Assembly: GCF_025362475.1 (NCBI RefSeq)
Contig: NZ_JANYGH010000068.1
Coordinates: 1-39,884, forward strand
Direction: 5' to 3'
DNA length: 39,884 nucleotides
From: Mucilaginibacter sp.
Lineage (GTDB): Bacteria; Bacteroidota; Bacteroidia; Sphingobacteriales; Sphingobacteriaceae
Part shown: positions 34,201-39,884 of the stretch, one piece after another
How positions within the stretch are numbered: the first letter of the stretch is position 1
Layout: the number at the start of each line of letters is the position of its first letter
Translations under genes and position numbers: made by a program
Notes under the pieces: model-generated
Database searches by the model: none
What the model was told of the DNA's origin: nothing
Seen by the model: the letters and a program-made list of their open reading frames with translations, nothing else

Positions 34201-35743
34201 AAAACCACAACTAAATGGCGATGTAACTTTAATAAACACCGGGGTTAAGGTTAACTATTTAAAAACCGCCTACACCGTAAACACAAAATTAAACGTTGAA
34301 AACAGTGTTATTAAAATTGATAACATGGTATTAAAGGATAGGCGCGGCGGTACGGGTACCGCTAACGGCACTGTTGATTTAAACAATATATCAAACCCCG
34401 ATATTGAAGTTGAACTTATTGCTAAAAACCTGATGGCGCTGAGCACAACTTTTAAAGATAATCACCTTTATTACGGTACGGCTTATGGTACGGGTAAGTT
34501 TAGTTTCAGGGGGCCGGTGGATAATATGAAAATAGATATTACCGCCAGTACCGAAGCAGGTACGGTTTTCAACATCCCGCTTAATACATCATCAACAACA
34601 AGTGATTTTGATTTTATAAAATTTGTGAGCCATAGCGATACCGCGAAGGTTGTTGCTAAAGAGCGTGCCTTTAACGGCGTTACCCTTAATTTTGATTTAA
34701 CAGTTGATGAAAAAACAGTTGTTAAGATAGCTACCGATTACGGGCAACTGGAAGGCAGCGGCGTGGCCCACAACCTAAAGCTGAACATTAACAGCCTTGG
34801 CGACTTTGAAATGTACGGCGACTTTTTGATAACCACGGGTAAGTTTGAGTTTACTGCAAAAAACTTTATCAGTAAAAATTTCACCGTGAGCCAGGGCGGC
34901 ACCATACGGTGGACTGGCAACCCATCAAACGCCGAGATAAACCTGAAGGCCTTATATGAGGTACGTACAAGCCGGGCCCCACTTTATACGGCAGCCGGTC
35001 TGCAATCGGCAAACACCAACCAGGTACTTGTACAGGCCGAGTTAATTTTGACAAAATCTTTATTACAACCTACTATTGATTTTGACTTTAACTTCCCTAC
35101 CGATCCATCAATTAAGGATGATGTGGCCACCTACCTTGCCGATGCCAATAACAGGAGCCAGCAGGCCATTAGTATTATTGTACGCCGCAGCTTTAACTCC
35201 GGTAATAACGGTAGCTTAACCAACCAGGTTTTTAGCACAGCGAGCGAGGCGGTAAGTGAGTTTGCATTTAACAAGCTAAACAGCCTGATAGCACAATCAA
35301 ACGTAAAGAATTTCGATTTAAACATCAGGTCGATCAATGAAGCCAATGCATCGTTTAGGTTTTTTAATAACAGGCTATCATTTAGCGGGAGCTTGTACAC
35401 CAATACAGGATCAAACGACATATTCAACAACAATAACACAACGCTGTTCAACTCCAAACTTACAAAGGATTTTGAAACGCTATACCAGATCAGGAAAGAT
35501 GGCAACCTTACCGCAAGGTACTCCTACAGGGTATTAAATAGCACTACCTTAAACAGTATCACCACAACACTGCAACCAGAATACGTGAGTGGTATTGGTT
35601 TGGTATACCAACGGGACTTTGACACATTTGGCGAGTTTATCCGTAACCTTTTCAGAAGCGGTAAACGCAACCAGGCACCTGTAACCCCTGCACCGGTTAA
35701 CAATTCAACGCCGATAGTTACAAAGCCGGATGAGGATGATTGA
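31298..35743 (+). CDS. tamB: TamB-like translocation/assembly module protein
   Basis: A 1481-residue AsmA/TamB-like protein predicted to bridge inner and outer membranes and help outer-membrane assembly or lipid transfer. An N-terminal hydrophobic helix (LLILLTLSILLLAFQYKPVQ) is followed by long beta-rich repeats; the C-terminal ~350 residues contain the DUF490/TamB core, with YGQLEGSGVAHNLKLNINSL, GDFEMYGDFLITTGKFEFTA, and GGTIRWTGNPSNAEINLKAL. The first conventional start codon is GTG at 31298, but the frame is open upstream to an in-frame TAG at 31193-31195 and the basic stretch KKALKIVLG lies ahead of the GTG, so the true start may be a rare codon (ATT at 31265) and is uncertain. It is convergent to ribBA across a bidirectional terminator. 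Confidence 0.9.
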   Translation: MLLILLTLSILLLAFQYKPVQTWAAKKAAKYLSDELKTTVSIKTLYIRPFSSVVIEGLYILDKKKDTLLNTPKLAVDINGFSLFNSIKKRVINFENIELDNGSFYLKKQKDSTTNLKFIIDYFNSGGTAKSDTAKTISKPWTLNFDKIVINNFHFRYKNQLVDTVMPQVNFEDIDVKHFSTVLLGMDLKNHLFKANVQKLTLQEKSGFYVKNLRSNLTIDTNQILAQNLHIKTGHSDLKDYFRMRFKSFNDFNEFTSKVYMDADFKSSRVSSADIAYFTSGLEKVSFDLGLEGRARGPVSNLKSKGVTITAGQATFIKGDFNLRGLPDWNNTVLELKFDQIASNKKDIDYLISHFSGQPNLKVPDIVNKFGNINFTGRFTGLQNDFVAYGIFKTKLGRFDSDINLKIDKKGNPSYSGKLDAFNFDLGTLLDESSLGRTTFTSNIKGSGNDIKTLREQGDARIKYIDFNNYTYNNLTIKGSFIKKQANGHITINDKNVKLDLNGKVNLNPELPSYDLTATIKDAKLNALKLIKDTITISAQLKTAFSGNDLKNLQGNILLSPVRVIDPRNNYLVDSLYISANGMGESREIALNSDFADANIKGSFDLATLPSYFKTIVKKYIPSLKTTIVTPKPELFDFNLTVKNLDPLTAIFLPDLKIPDRGTITGKFDSRNKTATLSGYIKTIKYGKTIFHDFIIDESTSDNLLGLNLSLSRIDLTDSLFIKDINITNFLKNDSLNFNIKLSDKNAVNQLDLYGLVEFGRDATAKLKLLPSDVILEKEKWKIQEQVSIRILDGKTQVSGFELSNGIQKVRINGFISDNPADELKLSFEKFNMRTLNQLTKTSGIFLKGALNGDVKLTGITKSPGVDAHLTIDSLTMNKTLIGDVKLVSTLGNDRKQADMKLNIVNRGLETMNLSGIYAFGKDTEDNLDFDVKMNQTEAIIFEPFIKDLVSDIKGNVSTNLKLTGSPLKPQLNGDVTLINTGVKVNYLKTAYTVNTKLNVENSVIKIDNMVLKDRRGGTGTANGTVDLNNISNPDIEVELIAKNLMALSTTFKDNHLYYGTAYGTGKFSFRGPVDNMKIDITASTEAGTVFNIPLNTSSTTSDFDFIKFVSHSDTAKVVAKERAFNGVTLNFDLTVDEKTVVKIATDYGQLEGSGVAHNLKLNINSLGDFEMYGDFLITTGKFEFTAKNFISKNFTVSQGGTIRWTGNPSNAEINLKALYEVRTSRAPLYTAAGLQSANTNQVLVQAELILTKSLLQPTIDFDFNFPTDPSIKDDVATYLADANNRSQQAISIIVRRSFNSGNNGSLTNQVFSTASEAVSEFAFNKLNSLIAQSNVKNFDLNIRSINEANASFRFFNNRLSFSGSLYTNTGSNDIFNNNNTTLFNSKLTKDFETLYQIRKDGNLTARYSYRVLNSTTLNSITTTLQPEYVSGIGLVYQRDFDTFGEFIRNLFRSGKRNQAPVTPAPVNNSTPIVTKPDEDD

Positions 35744-35747
35744 TGAA

Positions 35748-35782
35748 GGATGTGCAGATGTGCAAATTTCAGATGTGCAGAT
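35748..35782 (+). repeat. Word repeat left of tamB/ribBA terminator
   Basis: Tandem-like variants of GATGTGCAGATGTGC and TTCAGATGTGCAGAT; the inverse form follows to the right of the terminator. Confidence 0.6.
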
Positions 35783-35787
35783 AAAAT

Positions 35788-35825
35788 AAAAAATGGAGGT
35801 TGATGTTTATCGGCCTCCATTTTTT
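35788..35825. terminator. Bidirectional terminator between tamB and ribBA
   Basis: AAAAAATGGAGG (35788-35799) and CCTCCATTTTTT (35814-35825) form a 12-bp stem with a 14-base loop. Good on both strands. Confidence 0.85.
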
Positions 35826-35843
35826 ATTTATAAATTATTCAAT

Positions 35844-35914
35844 CAATCTGCACATTTAAAATCTGCACATCTTCAATCAATCTGCACATCTGAAATCTAA
35901 AATCTGCACATCTA
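35844..35914 (-). repeat. Word repeat right of tamB/ribBA terminator
   Basis: At least four copies of AATCTGCACAT-like words, the reverse complement of the left block, with the terminator in the middle. The cluster ends immediately at the ribBA stop codon. Confidence 0.6.
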
Positions 35915-35915
35915 T

Positions 35916-37121
35916 TTAATGATCGCGCATAATGGCGTGATCCATTTTATCGCGTTTGGTGCGCAGGTATAATTCATTATGAGGATTTGAGGCAATCTCG
36001 ATAGGCACATTTTCAACTATTTCTAATCCGTAGCCAATTAAACCGGCCCGTTTTTTAGGGTTGTTGCTCATTAGCCGCATTTTTGAAATGCCCAGGCTCC
36101 GCAATATCTGCGCGCCGATACCATAATCGCGCTGATCCATTTTAAAACCAAGTTTTATATTGGCTTCAACGGTATCATAACCATTTTCCTGCAGGTGATA
36201 GGCTTTCAATTTATTGATAAGACCAATACCTCGTCCTTCCTGGTTCATATAAATAACCACGCCCTTACCCTCTTTGCTTATCATCTCCATCGCTTTGTGC
36301 AATTGAGGACCACAATCGCAGCGGCAAGAGCCAAAAATATCGCCGGTAACACATGAACTATGTACACGTGTTAAAACAGGCTCACCAGGCTCCCATGTGC
36401 CCTTTACAAGGGCAAGGTGATTTTCGCCGGTATCAAGCTGTGTGTAGGCTATCATTTCAAAATCACCCCACTCAGTTGGCATTTGTACCGATACTTCTTT
36501 TTTTACCAGTGTTTCCGCGCTTAAGCGGTAGGCAATAAGATCTTTTATAGAAACAATTTTGAGGTTAAATTCTTTTGCCATCACCAGCAGATCTGGCAAA
36601 CGGGCCATATCCCCATCCTCCTTCATAATTTCGCAAATCACGCCGGCTGGTTCAAACCCTGCCAAAACAGCCAGGTCAATTGCAGCTTCGGTATGCCCGG
36701 TTCTGCGCAAAACGCCTCCATCCTGGGCAATCAGCGGAAAAATATGTCCCGGCCTTCCCAGGTCCTCTGGTTTGGTTAAGGGATCAATTAAAGCTAAAGT
36801 GGTTTTTGAACGGTCGGTAGCCGAAATACCTGTTGTGCAGCCGTGGCCAAGCAAATCAACAGATACGGTGAAGTTGGTTTCATGCGAGGTGGTATTATGA
36901 CTCACCATAGGTTCAAGATCAAGCTCACGTGCACGATCTTTAGTAATAGGCGCGCATACCAGGCCGCGGCCATAGCGTACCATAAAATTTATAGCTTCGG
37001 GAGTTGCATTACGTGCTGCTGTTAAAAAATCCCCTTCATTTTCGCGATCCTCATCATCAACTACAATGATCATTTTACCTGACCTTATATCTTCGATAGC
37101 TTCTTGTATTGTATTTAACAT
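35916..37121 (-). CDS. ribBA: Bifunctional RibBA (DHBP synthase / GTP cyclohydrolase II)
   Basis: Makes the two precursors of riboflavin. The N-terminal DHBP synthase (residues 1-200) has the acidic site VDDEDRENEGDF and the HTEAAIDL motif; the C-terminal GTP cyclohydrolase II has the zinc ligands Cys257, Cys268 and Cys270 in SSCVTGDIFGSCRCDCG and the GRGIGLINKLKAYHLQ stretch. 401 residues is normal for the fusion. Both domains look complete. I see no FMN riboswitch in the upstream region (37122-37334), which is a simple A/T-rich gap. Certain call. Confidence 0.97.
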   Translation of the reverse strand: MLNTIQEAIEDIRSGKMIIVVDDEDRENEGDFLTAARNATPEAINFMVRYGRGLVCAPITKDRARELDLEPMVSHNTTSHETNFTVSVDLLGHGCTTGISATDRSKTTLALIDPLTKPEDLGRPGHIFPLIAQDGGVLRRTGHTEAAIDLAVLAGFEPAGVICEIMKEDGDMARLPDLLVMAKEFNLKIVSIKDLIAYRLSAETLVKKEVSVQMPTEWGDFEMIAYTQLDTGENHLALVKGTWEPGEPVLTRVHSSCVTGDIFGSCRCDCGPQLHKAMEMISKEGKGVVIYMNQEGRGIGLINKLKAYHLQENGYDTVEANIKLGFKMDQRDYGIGAQILRSLGISKMRLMSNNPKKRAGLIGYGLEIVENVPIEIASNPHNELYLRTKRDKMDHAIMRDH

Positions 37122-37334
37122 TGTATATGTATTACGTACGGCAAGCTTAAAAGGGTGCCATGGTATATTTAAAGTTTAAACAAATTTAAAGTTTATTAAA
37201 ATGATTCTGGTCGGTGTTGTGTAAAATCATCCCCAATGTGTTTTCCCATAATCAAGAGGAAAAAACAACAAAGATGAACGATGAAAAGTGCAGAAGCAGG
37301 CTTTCTCATCTTTACCCTTTATTCTTCCAGCTAT

Positions 37335-38759
37335 TTAAGCCGTTTTACGTTTAAATAATCTATTGAAAAGCCGTTTATAAACGTCCATATCAAATAATGC
37401 CGAATCAGTAGCCGCCTTGTATGACAGGAACAATCCTATGGGCGTTAACACGATGATGGCTATCCACATGCCAAAAAATGTAGAAACGTTACCGGCCCTA
37501 ACAGATTTTTCGCCTATGGTTGATATGATATAATAGATCAGGAAAAACACTACCGAAATTACAACGGGTAAACCCAGGCCCCCTTTGCGGATAATTGCAC
37601 CAAGCGGCGCACCTATTAAAAACAAAGCGATACACGCAGCCGACAGGGTAAATTTCTTTTGCACCTCAGACGCATACCTGCGAATGGTCATGGAATCAAA
37701 ATTATATTTATCGGTACGGTTTTTTAGCACATCCTTAATGGAACGCACCTCGGATGCGGCGCTTGAAAGCGTCATTACCTGGTTGCTTATGGTCATCCCT
37801 TTCAACAGATCCTTATCTGCAGGAATATATTTTATTTTTTTAGCAGACTTTGAAGGCATGCTAAAATATTTGATATAGGGGGTAATTAGCTTATAGTTCA
37901 TAACAACTGCCGCAGTTACCGCATGCTGGCTTGAATCAATATACTTTCTTAGCTGACTGAGGTTCATCATTTGCGAGGCCGATTTAAACTCGTTCTCATC
38001 GGTACGCTTAAGTCTAAAGCCGGATAGATCAAACTTTTGTTCGCTCTCCGTAAATCTAAACCGGGTTAAGCGCTGGCGCATGTTATAGTTGGCGCCATCG
38101 CTTTTTGATTCCACGTAGTTTACACCATCCTTTAATTTTAAAACAAGGTATTTATCGCCCATGGTACGAAACATAGTTCCTTCGCGGGCCAGGGTAACTT
38201 CTGTATTATTTTCCTCATCATTTTTTTTGTATATCATGATGTCATACAAACGCTGCCCATCAGGATCTTTCTTTTTTACCCGGATAGTATAGCCTGGAAA
38301 ACTCGCGCTAAAAACACCCTCTGGCAATAAATCGGCTGATTTTTGTTGACGGGCATCATACAACAACGAAAAATATTTGAGATTTGCTACCGGCAGCATA
38401 TAGTCGGAAAAAAAGAAGGCAGCAGCACTTAATATGGATATAATAACAACCATAGGATACATTGCCCTGCTTAATGAAATGCCTGCAGCTTTAATGGCTA
38501 CCAGTTCATAATTTTCGCCGAGCGCACCATAGGTCATAATGGTTGATAGCAATACTGATAAGGGCAAAGCCATAGCCACATTGGTTGCCGAGTTATACAT
38601 CATCAGCTCGAGGATGGTGTACCAGGCAAAGCCTTTGCCTATCAAATCGTCAATGTATTTAAACAAAAACAGCATCAGCAACACAAACATCACAATGAAA
38701 AGCGTAACTGCAAAAGGCCTTATAAATGATTTAAGCAGTAAAAGATGGATCTTCTTCAT
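37335..38759 (-). CDS. LptF/LptG-family lipopolysaccharide transport permease
   Basis: A 474-residue YjgP/YjgQ-type permease of the LPS extraction complex (LptB2FG). N-terminal membrane segments (FAVTLFIVMFVLLMLFLFKY; VAMALPLSVLLSTIMTYGAL; MYPMVVIISILSAAAFFFSD) are followed by a large periplasmic beta-jellyroll (about 130-350) and three C-terminal segments (AACIALFLIGAPLGAIIRKG; VVISVVFFLIYYIIS; GMWIAIIVLTPIGLFLSY). It carries the family basic start KKIHLLLLKSFIRPF. Whether it is LptF or LptG cannot be told from this alone, and its partner is not adjacent. Start ATG at 38757-38759 with a TAnnTTTG box upstream. Confidence 0.9.
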   Translation of the reverse strand: MKKIHLLLLKSFIRPFAVTLFIVMFVLLMLFLFKYIDDLIGKGFAWYTILELMMYNSATNVAMALPLSVLLSTIMTYGALGENYELVAIKAAGISLSRAMYPMVVIISILSAAAFFFSDYMLPVANLKYFSLLYDARQQKSADLLPEGVFSASFPGYTIRVKKKDPDGQRLYDIMIYKKNDEENNTEVTLAREGTMFRTMGDKYLVLKLKDGVNYVESKSDGANYNMRQRLTRFRFTESEQKFDLSGFRLKRTDENEFKSASQMMNLSQLRKYIDSSQHAVTAAVVMNYKLITPYIKYFSMPSKSAKKIKYIPADKDLLKGMTISNQVMTLSSAASEVRSIKDVLKNRTDKYNFDSMTIRRYASEVQKKFTLSAACIALFLIGAPLGAIIRKGGLGLPVVISVVFFLIYYIISTIGEKSVRAGNVSTFFGMWIAIIVLTPIGLFLSYKAATDSALFDMDVYKRLFNRLFKRKTA

Positions 38760-38822
38760 CAGGGCAATTTGTATTTTACAGGATTAAAACCGCACATTAT
38801 TGCAGGTTAATTTTCATTAACG

Positions 38823-38830
38823 CAAAATTA
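38823..38830 (-). promoter_or_regulatory. -7 box upstream of the Lpt permease
   Basis: Minus-strand TAATTTTG fits TAnnTTTG; it lies 64 bases before the permease start codon. Confidence 0.45.
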
Positions 38831-38869
38831 ACGTTTCACAATACAAAATTAGCTAAAATTAAGTTTGCC

Positions 38870-39250
38870 TTAGGCGCCTAATACACTTATGAGGTAATCA
38901 ATCTGGTTATCCCAAATAAGTTTGCGTTCGGGAATCAGCTCTTCGGTAGCAAAATCAGTAATACCTAATGCAACATCATTGGTAAGTTCATCCTGCAAAA
39001 TTTCCATCTCAAAATAGCATTGCGGTTCGTCATCAACCCATTTAAACCTTACCAGTTTATTTTCTTTCACGGTGATAAGCTTGGCCTTTTGAGGCTCATC
39101 ATCCCAGGTAAACGTATAAACCTGGTCGCGTACATTAACATCATCGGCAAACCATTGTGCTAACCCGTTAGGCTCATTCAAGAAGGTGAACAGTATTCTT
39201 GGAGATGATTTTATCTCATATTCTATAGTAAATTTCTTTTTTTCGGACAT
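38870..39250 (-). CDS. START-like (SRPBCC-fold) domain protein, 126 aa
   Basis: A small cytoplasmic protein of the START-like/AHSA1 superfamily, with a hydrophobic-cavity fold. Signature features: a start FTIEYEIKSSPRILFTFLNE, GLAQWFADDVNV, a central YTFTWDDEPQKAKL, and LVRFKWVDDE, followed by the long C-terminal helix ending DNQIDYLISVLGA. Highly conserved in Bacteroidota as a hypothetical; ligand unknown. Start ATG at 39248-39250. It is divergent from the tRNA gene. Confidence 0.88.
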   Translation of the reverse strand: MSEKKKFTIEYEIKSSPRILFTFLNEPNGLAQWFADDVNVRDQVYTFTWDDEPQKAKLITVKENKLVRFKWVDDEPQCYFEMEILQDELTNDVALGITDFATEELIPERKLIWDNQIDYLISVLGA

Positions 39251-39320
39251 CTAAGTTTATACTTGAAAACGGGTTAAGCAGTAAATGTTAACATTTTTTC
39301 TAAAGAAAACGAATTTCTGC

Positions 39321-39328
39321 TATATTTG
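39321..39328 (+). promoter_or_regulatory. Possible -7 box upstream of the tRNA gene
   Basis: TATATTTG fits TAnnTTTG. It lies about 160 bases before the tRNA, so the transcript would carry a long leader. Tentative. Confidence 0.35.
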
Positions 39329-39489
39329 CAAACCTTTTTAAGGAAGACAATTGTTTTATAAACGTTGTCGCTCGGTTTAACAACCATAAAAACAGAGCTT
39401 TGAATTAAAAAGGATGCCACGAAGCTTAAGGCGACTTAAGCAGAAATAAGACGGCAGACAGACTTTGGCAAGCAAAGTTCAATAAAAAC

Positions 39490-39566
39490 GGCGGGGTAGC
39501 TCAGATGGTTAGAGCGTAGGATTCATAACCCTAAGGTCGGCAGTTCGATCCTGCTCCCCGCTACCA
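39490..39566 (+). tRNA. tRNA-Met (anticodon CAT)
   Basis: 77 bases with encoded CCA. The acceptor stem GGCGGGG pairs with CCCCGCT (G1-U72), the D-stem is GCTC/GAGC, the anticodon loop TTCATAA has CAT, and the T arm is GGCAG-TTCGATC-CTGCT. The anticodon stem has an A31-C39 mismatch. It could be elongator Met or the lysidine-type Ile2 tRNA; the overall arrangement fits elongator Met better. A terminator-like hairpin follows. The opposite strand is read by a recombinase-like frame. Confidence 0.93.
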
Positions 39567-39884
39567 AACAGGCGAAAGCGGCAAAATCCAGATTTAATTC
39601 TGGTATGCCGCTTTTTTTATTGCCTATAAGTTGCTGAAGATAAGTAAGATACAAAAACACAAAATTTATTCGAGGGGTTCGAACTTCTTCTTTTTTCTTG
39701 CTATAAGTAATGCCATCAGGAAACACTAATGTCTGGATCTTTTGCTTACCGACATAATCGCTTAAAACCCACTTTTCACCTATTTCTGAGGCTATTTCGA
39801 AAGAAATATCTATGCAATTTCCAAGGTTCGAACTTTTTTTAGAGGCTTTTAAAATCTTACCTTCCAATTCGTCTTTTTCCAGAA
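39523..39884 (-). CDS. C-terminal end of a site-specific recombinase (partial), running into the tRNA
   Basis: The frame enters from the right edge (LEKDELEGKILKASKKSSNL) and reads to a stop within the tRNA gene. The segment TLVFPDGITYSKKKEEVRTP with the following RINFVFLYLTYLQQL resembles the far C-terminal end of Bacteroidota serine-recombinase family integrases, though only about 90 informative residues are visible. The last 14 residues (LVAGSRIELPTLGL) are the reverse strand of the tRNA 3' half and are most likely read-through of a fusion, not original protein. Such an arrangement is expected when an integrase gene sits at the junction of an element inserted at a tRNA 3' end. The N-terminal catalytic part is outside the window. 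Confidence 0.6.
   Translation of the reverse strand, partial: LEKDELEGKILKASKKSSNLGNCIDISFEIASEIGEKWVLSDYVGKQKIQTLVFPDGITYSKKKEEVRTPRINFVFLYLTYLQQLIGNKKSGIPELNLDFAAFACLVAGSRIELPTLGL
39575..39618 (+). terminator. Terminator hairpin after the tRNA gene
   Basis: AAAGCGGC (39575-39582) pairs with GCCGCTTT (39607-39614), extended inside by ATCCAGA/TCTGGTA, and is followed by a T run. It is also part of the recombinase-like frame on the other strand. Confidence 0.75.

Noticed and set aside
37122..37334. Possible FMN riboswitch upstream of ribBA
   Set aside because: No conserved RFN-like stems seen; the stretch is simple A/T-rich sequence.

Overview
The window looks like a chromosome segment of a Bacteroidota member, most likely Sphingobacteriaceae (Mucilaginibacter/Pedobacter-like). 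Reasons: AT-leaning base composition, few Shine-Dalgarno sites, promoter-like TAnnTTTG boxes, a TamB-type giant envelope protein, a soluble PQQ-type sugar dehydrogenase next to a secreted GH2 enzyme, and many intergenic palindromes. The genus is an inference; no 16S gene is present.

Layout from left to right. 1-1773 holds most of typA, minus strand, cut by the window edge. 1921-3418 carries a lipoprotein and an esterase, minus strand. 3553-7720 is the most unusual gene block: a plus-strand run of a second esterase, an ATP-grasp ligase, a GCS2-type carboxylate-amine ligase and a class I glutamine-amidotransferase-like enzyme. It looks like a small-peptide or amide biosynthetic pathway whose product is not known to me. 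7833-10671 encodes a TolC-like channel and a MacA/HlyD-like adaptor without an inner-membrane pump. 10766-18021 holds a polysaccharide deacetylase, a secreted GH2 glycosidase, a PQQ-type sugar dehydrogenase and aconitase. 18150-21707 has small accessory genes (SseB-like, lipoproteins, a solute-binding lipoprotein, a membrane protein). 21796-28546 is rich in DNA repair and regulation: recA, nth, a 64-residue ORF, an ECF sigma factor and uvrA. 28855-31121 has a leaderless GH19-type muramidase or chitinase, an overlooked 56-residue membrane protein and tsaD. 31298-39250 has tamB, ribBA, an LptF/LptG permease and a START-like protein. At the right edge a tRNA gene with anticodon CAT is overlapped head-on by the 3' end of a recombinase-like reading frame, which suggests the border of an integrated element extending beyond the window.

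The intergenic regions carry at least four classes of structured repeats: GTCAT-ended palindromes of 76-139 bp, C-rich/TTAAAGG elements that abut stop codons, inverted clusters of short degenerate words next to start codons or terminators, and a paired stem-loop with complementary loops inside the amidoligase block. Several of these touch or alter gene ends (tsaD stop, the GCS2 gene stop, tamB and uvrA starts), so they affect annotation directly.

The best candidates for undescribed biology are the amidoligase cluster with its paired stem-loop, the word-repeat clusters, and the tRNA/recombinase junction. Everything here is by eye; no alignment, structure prediction or database search was run.
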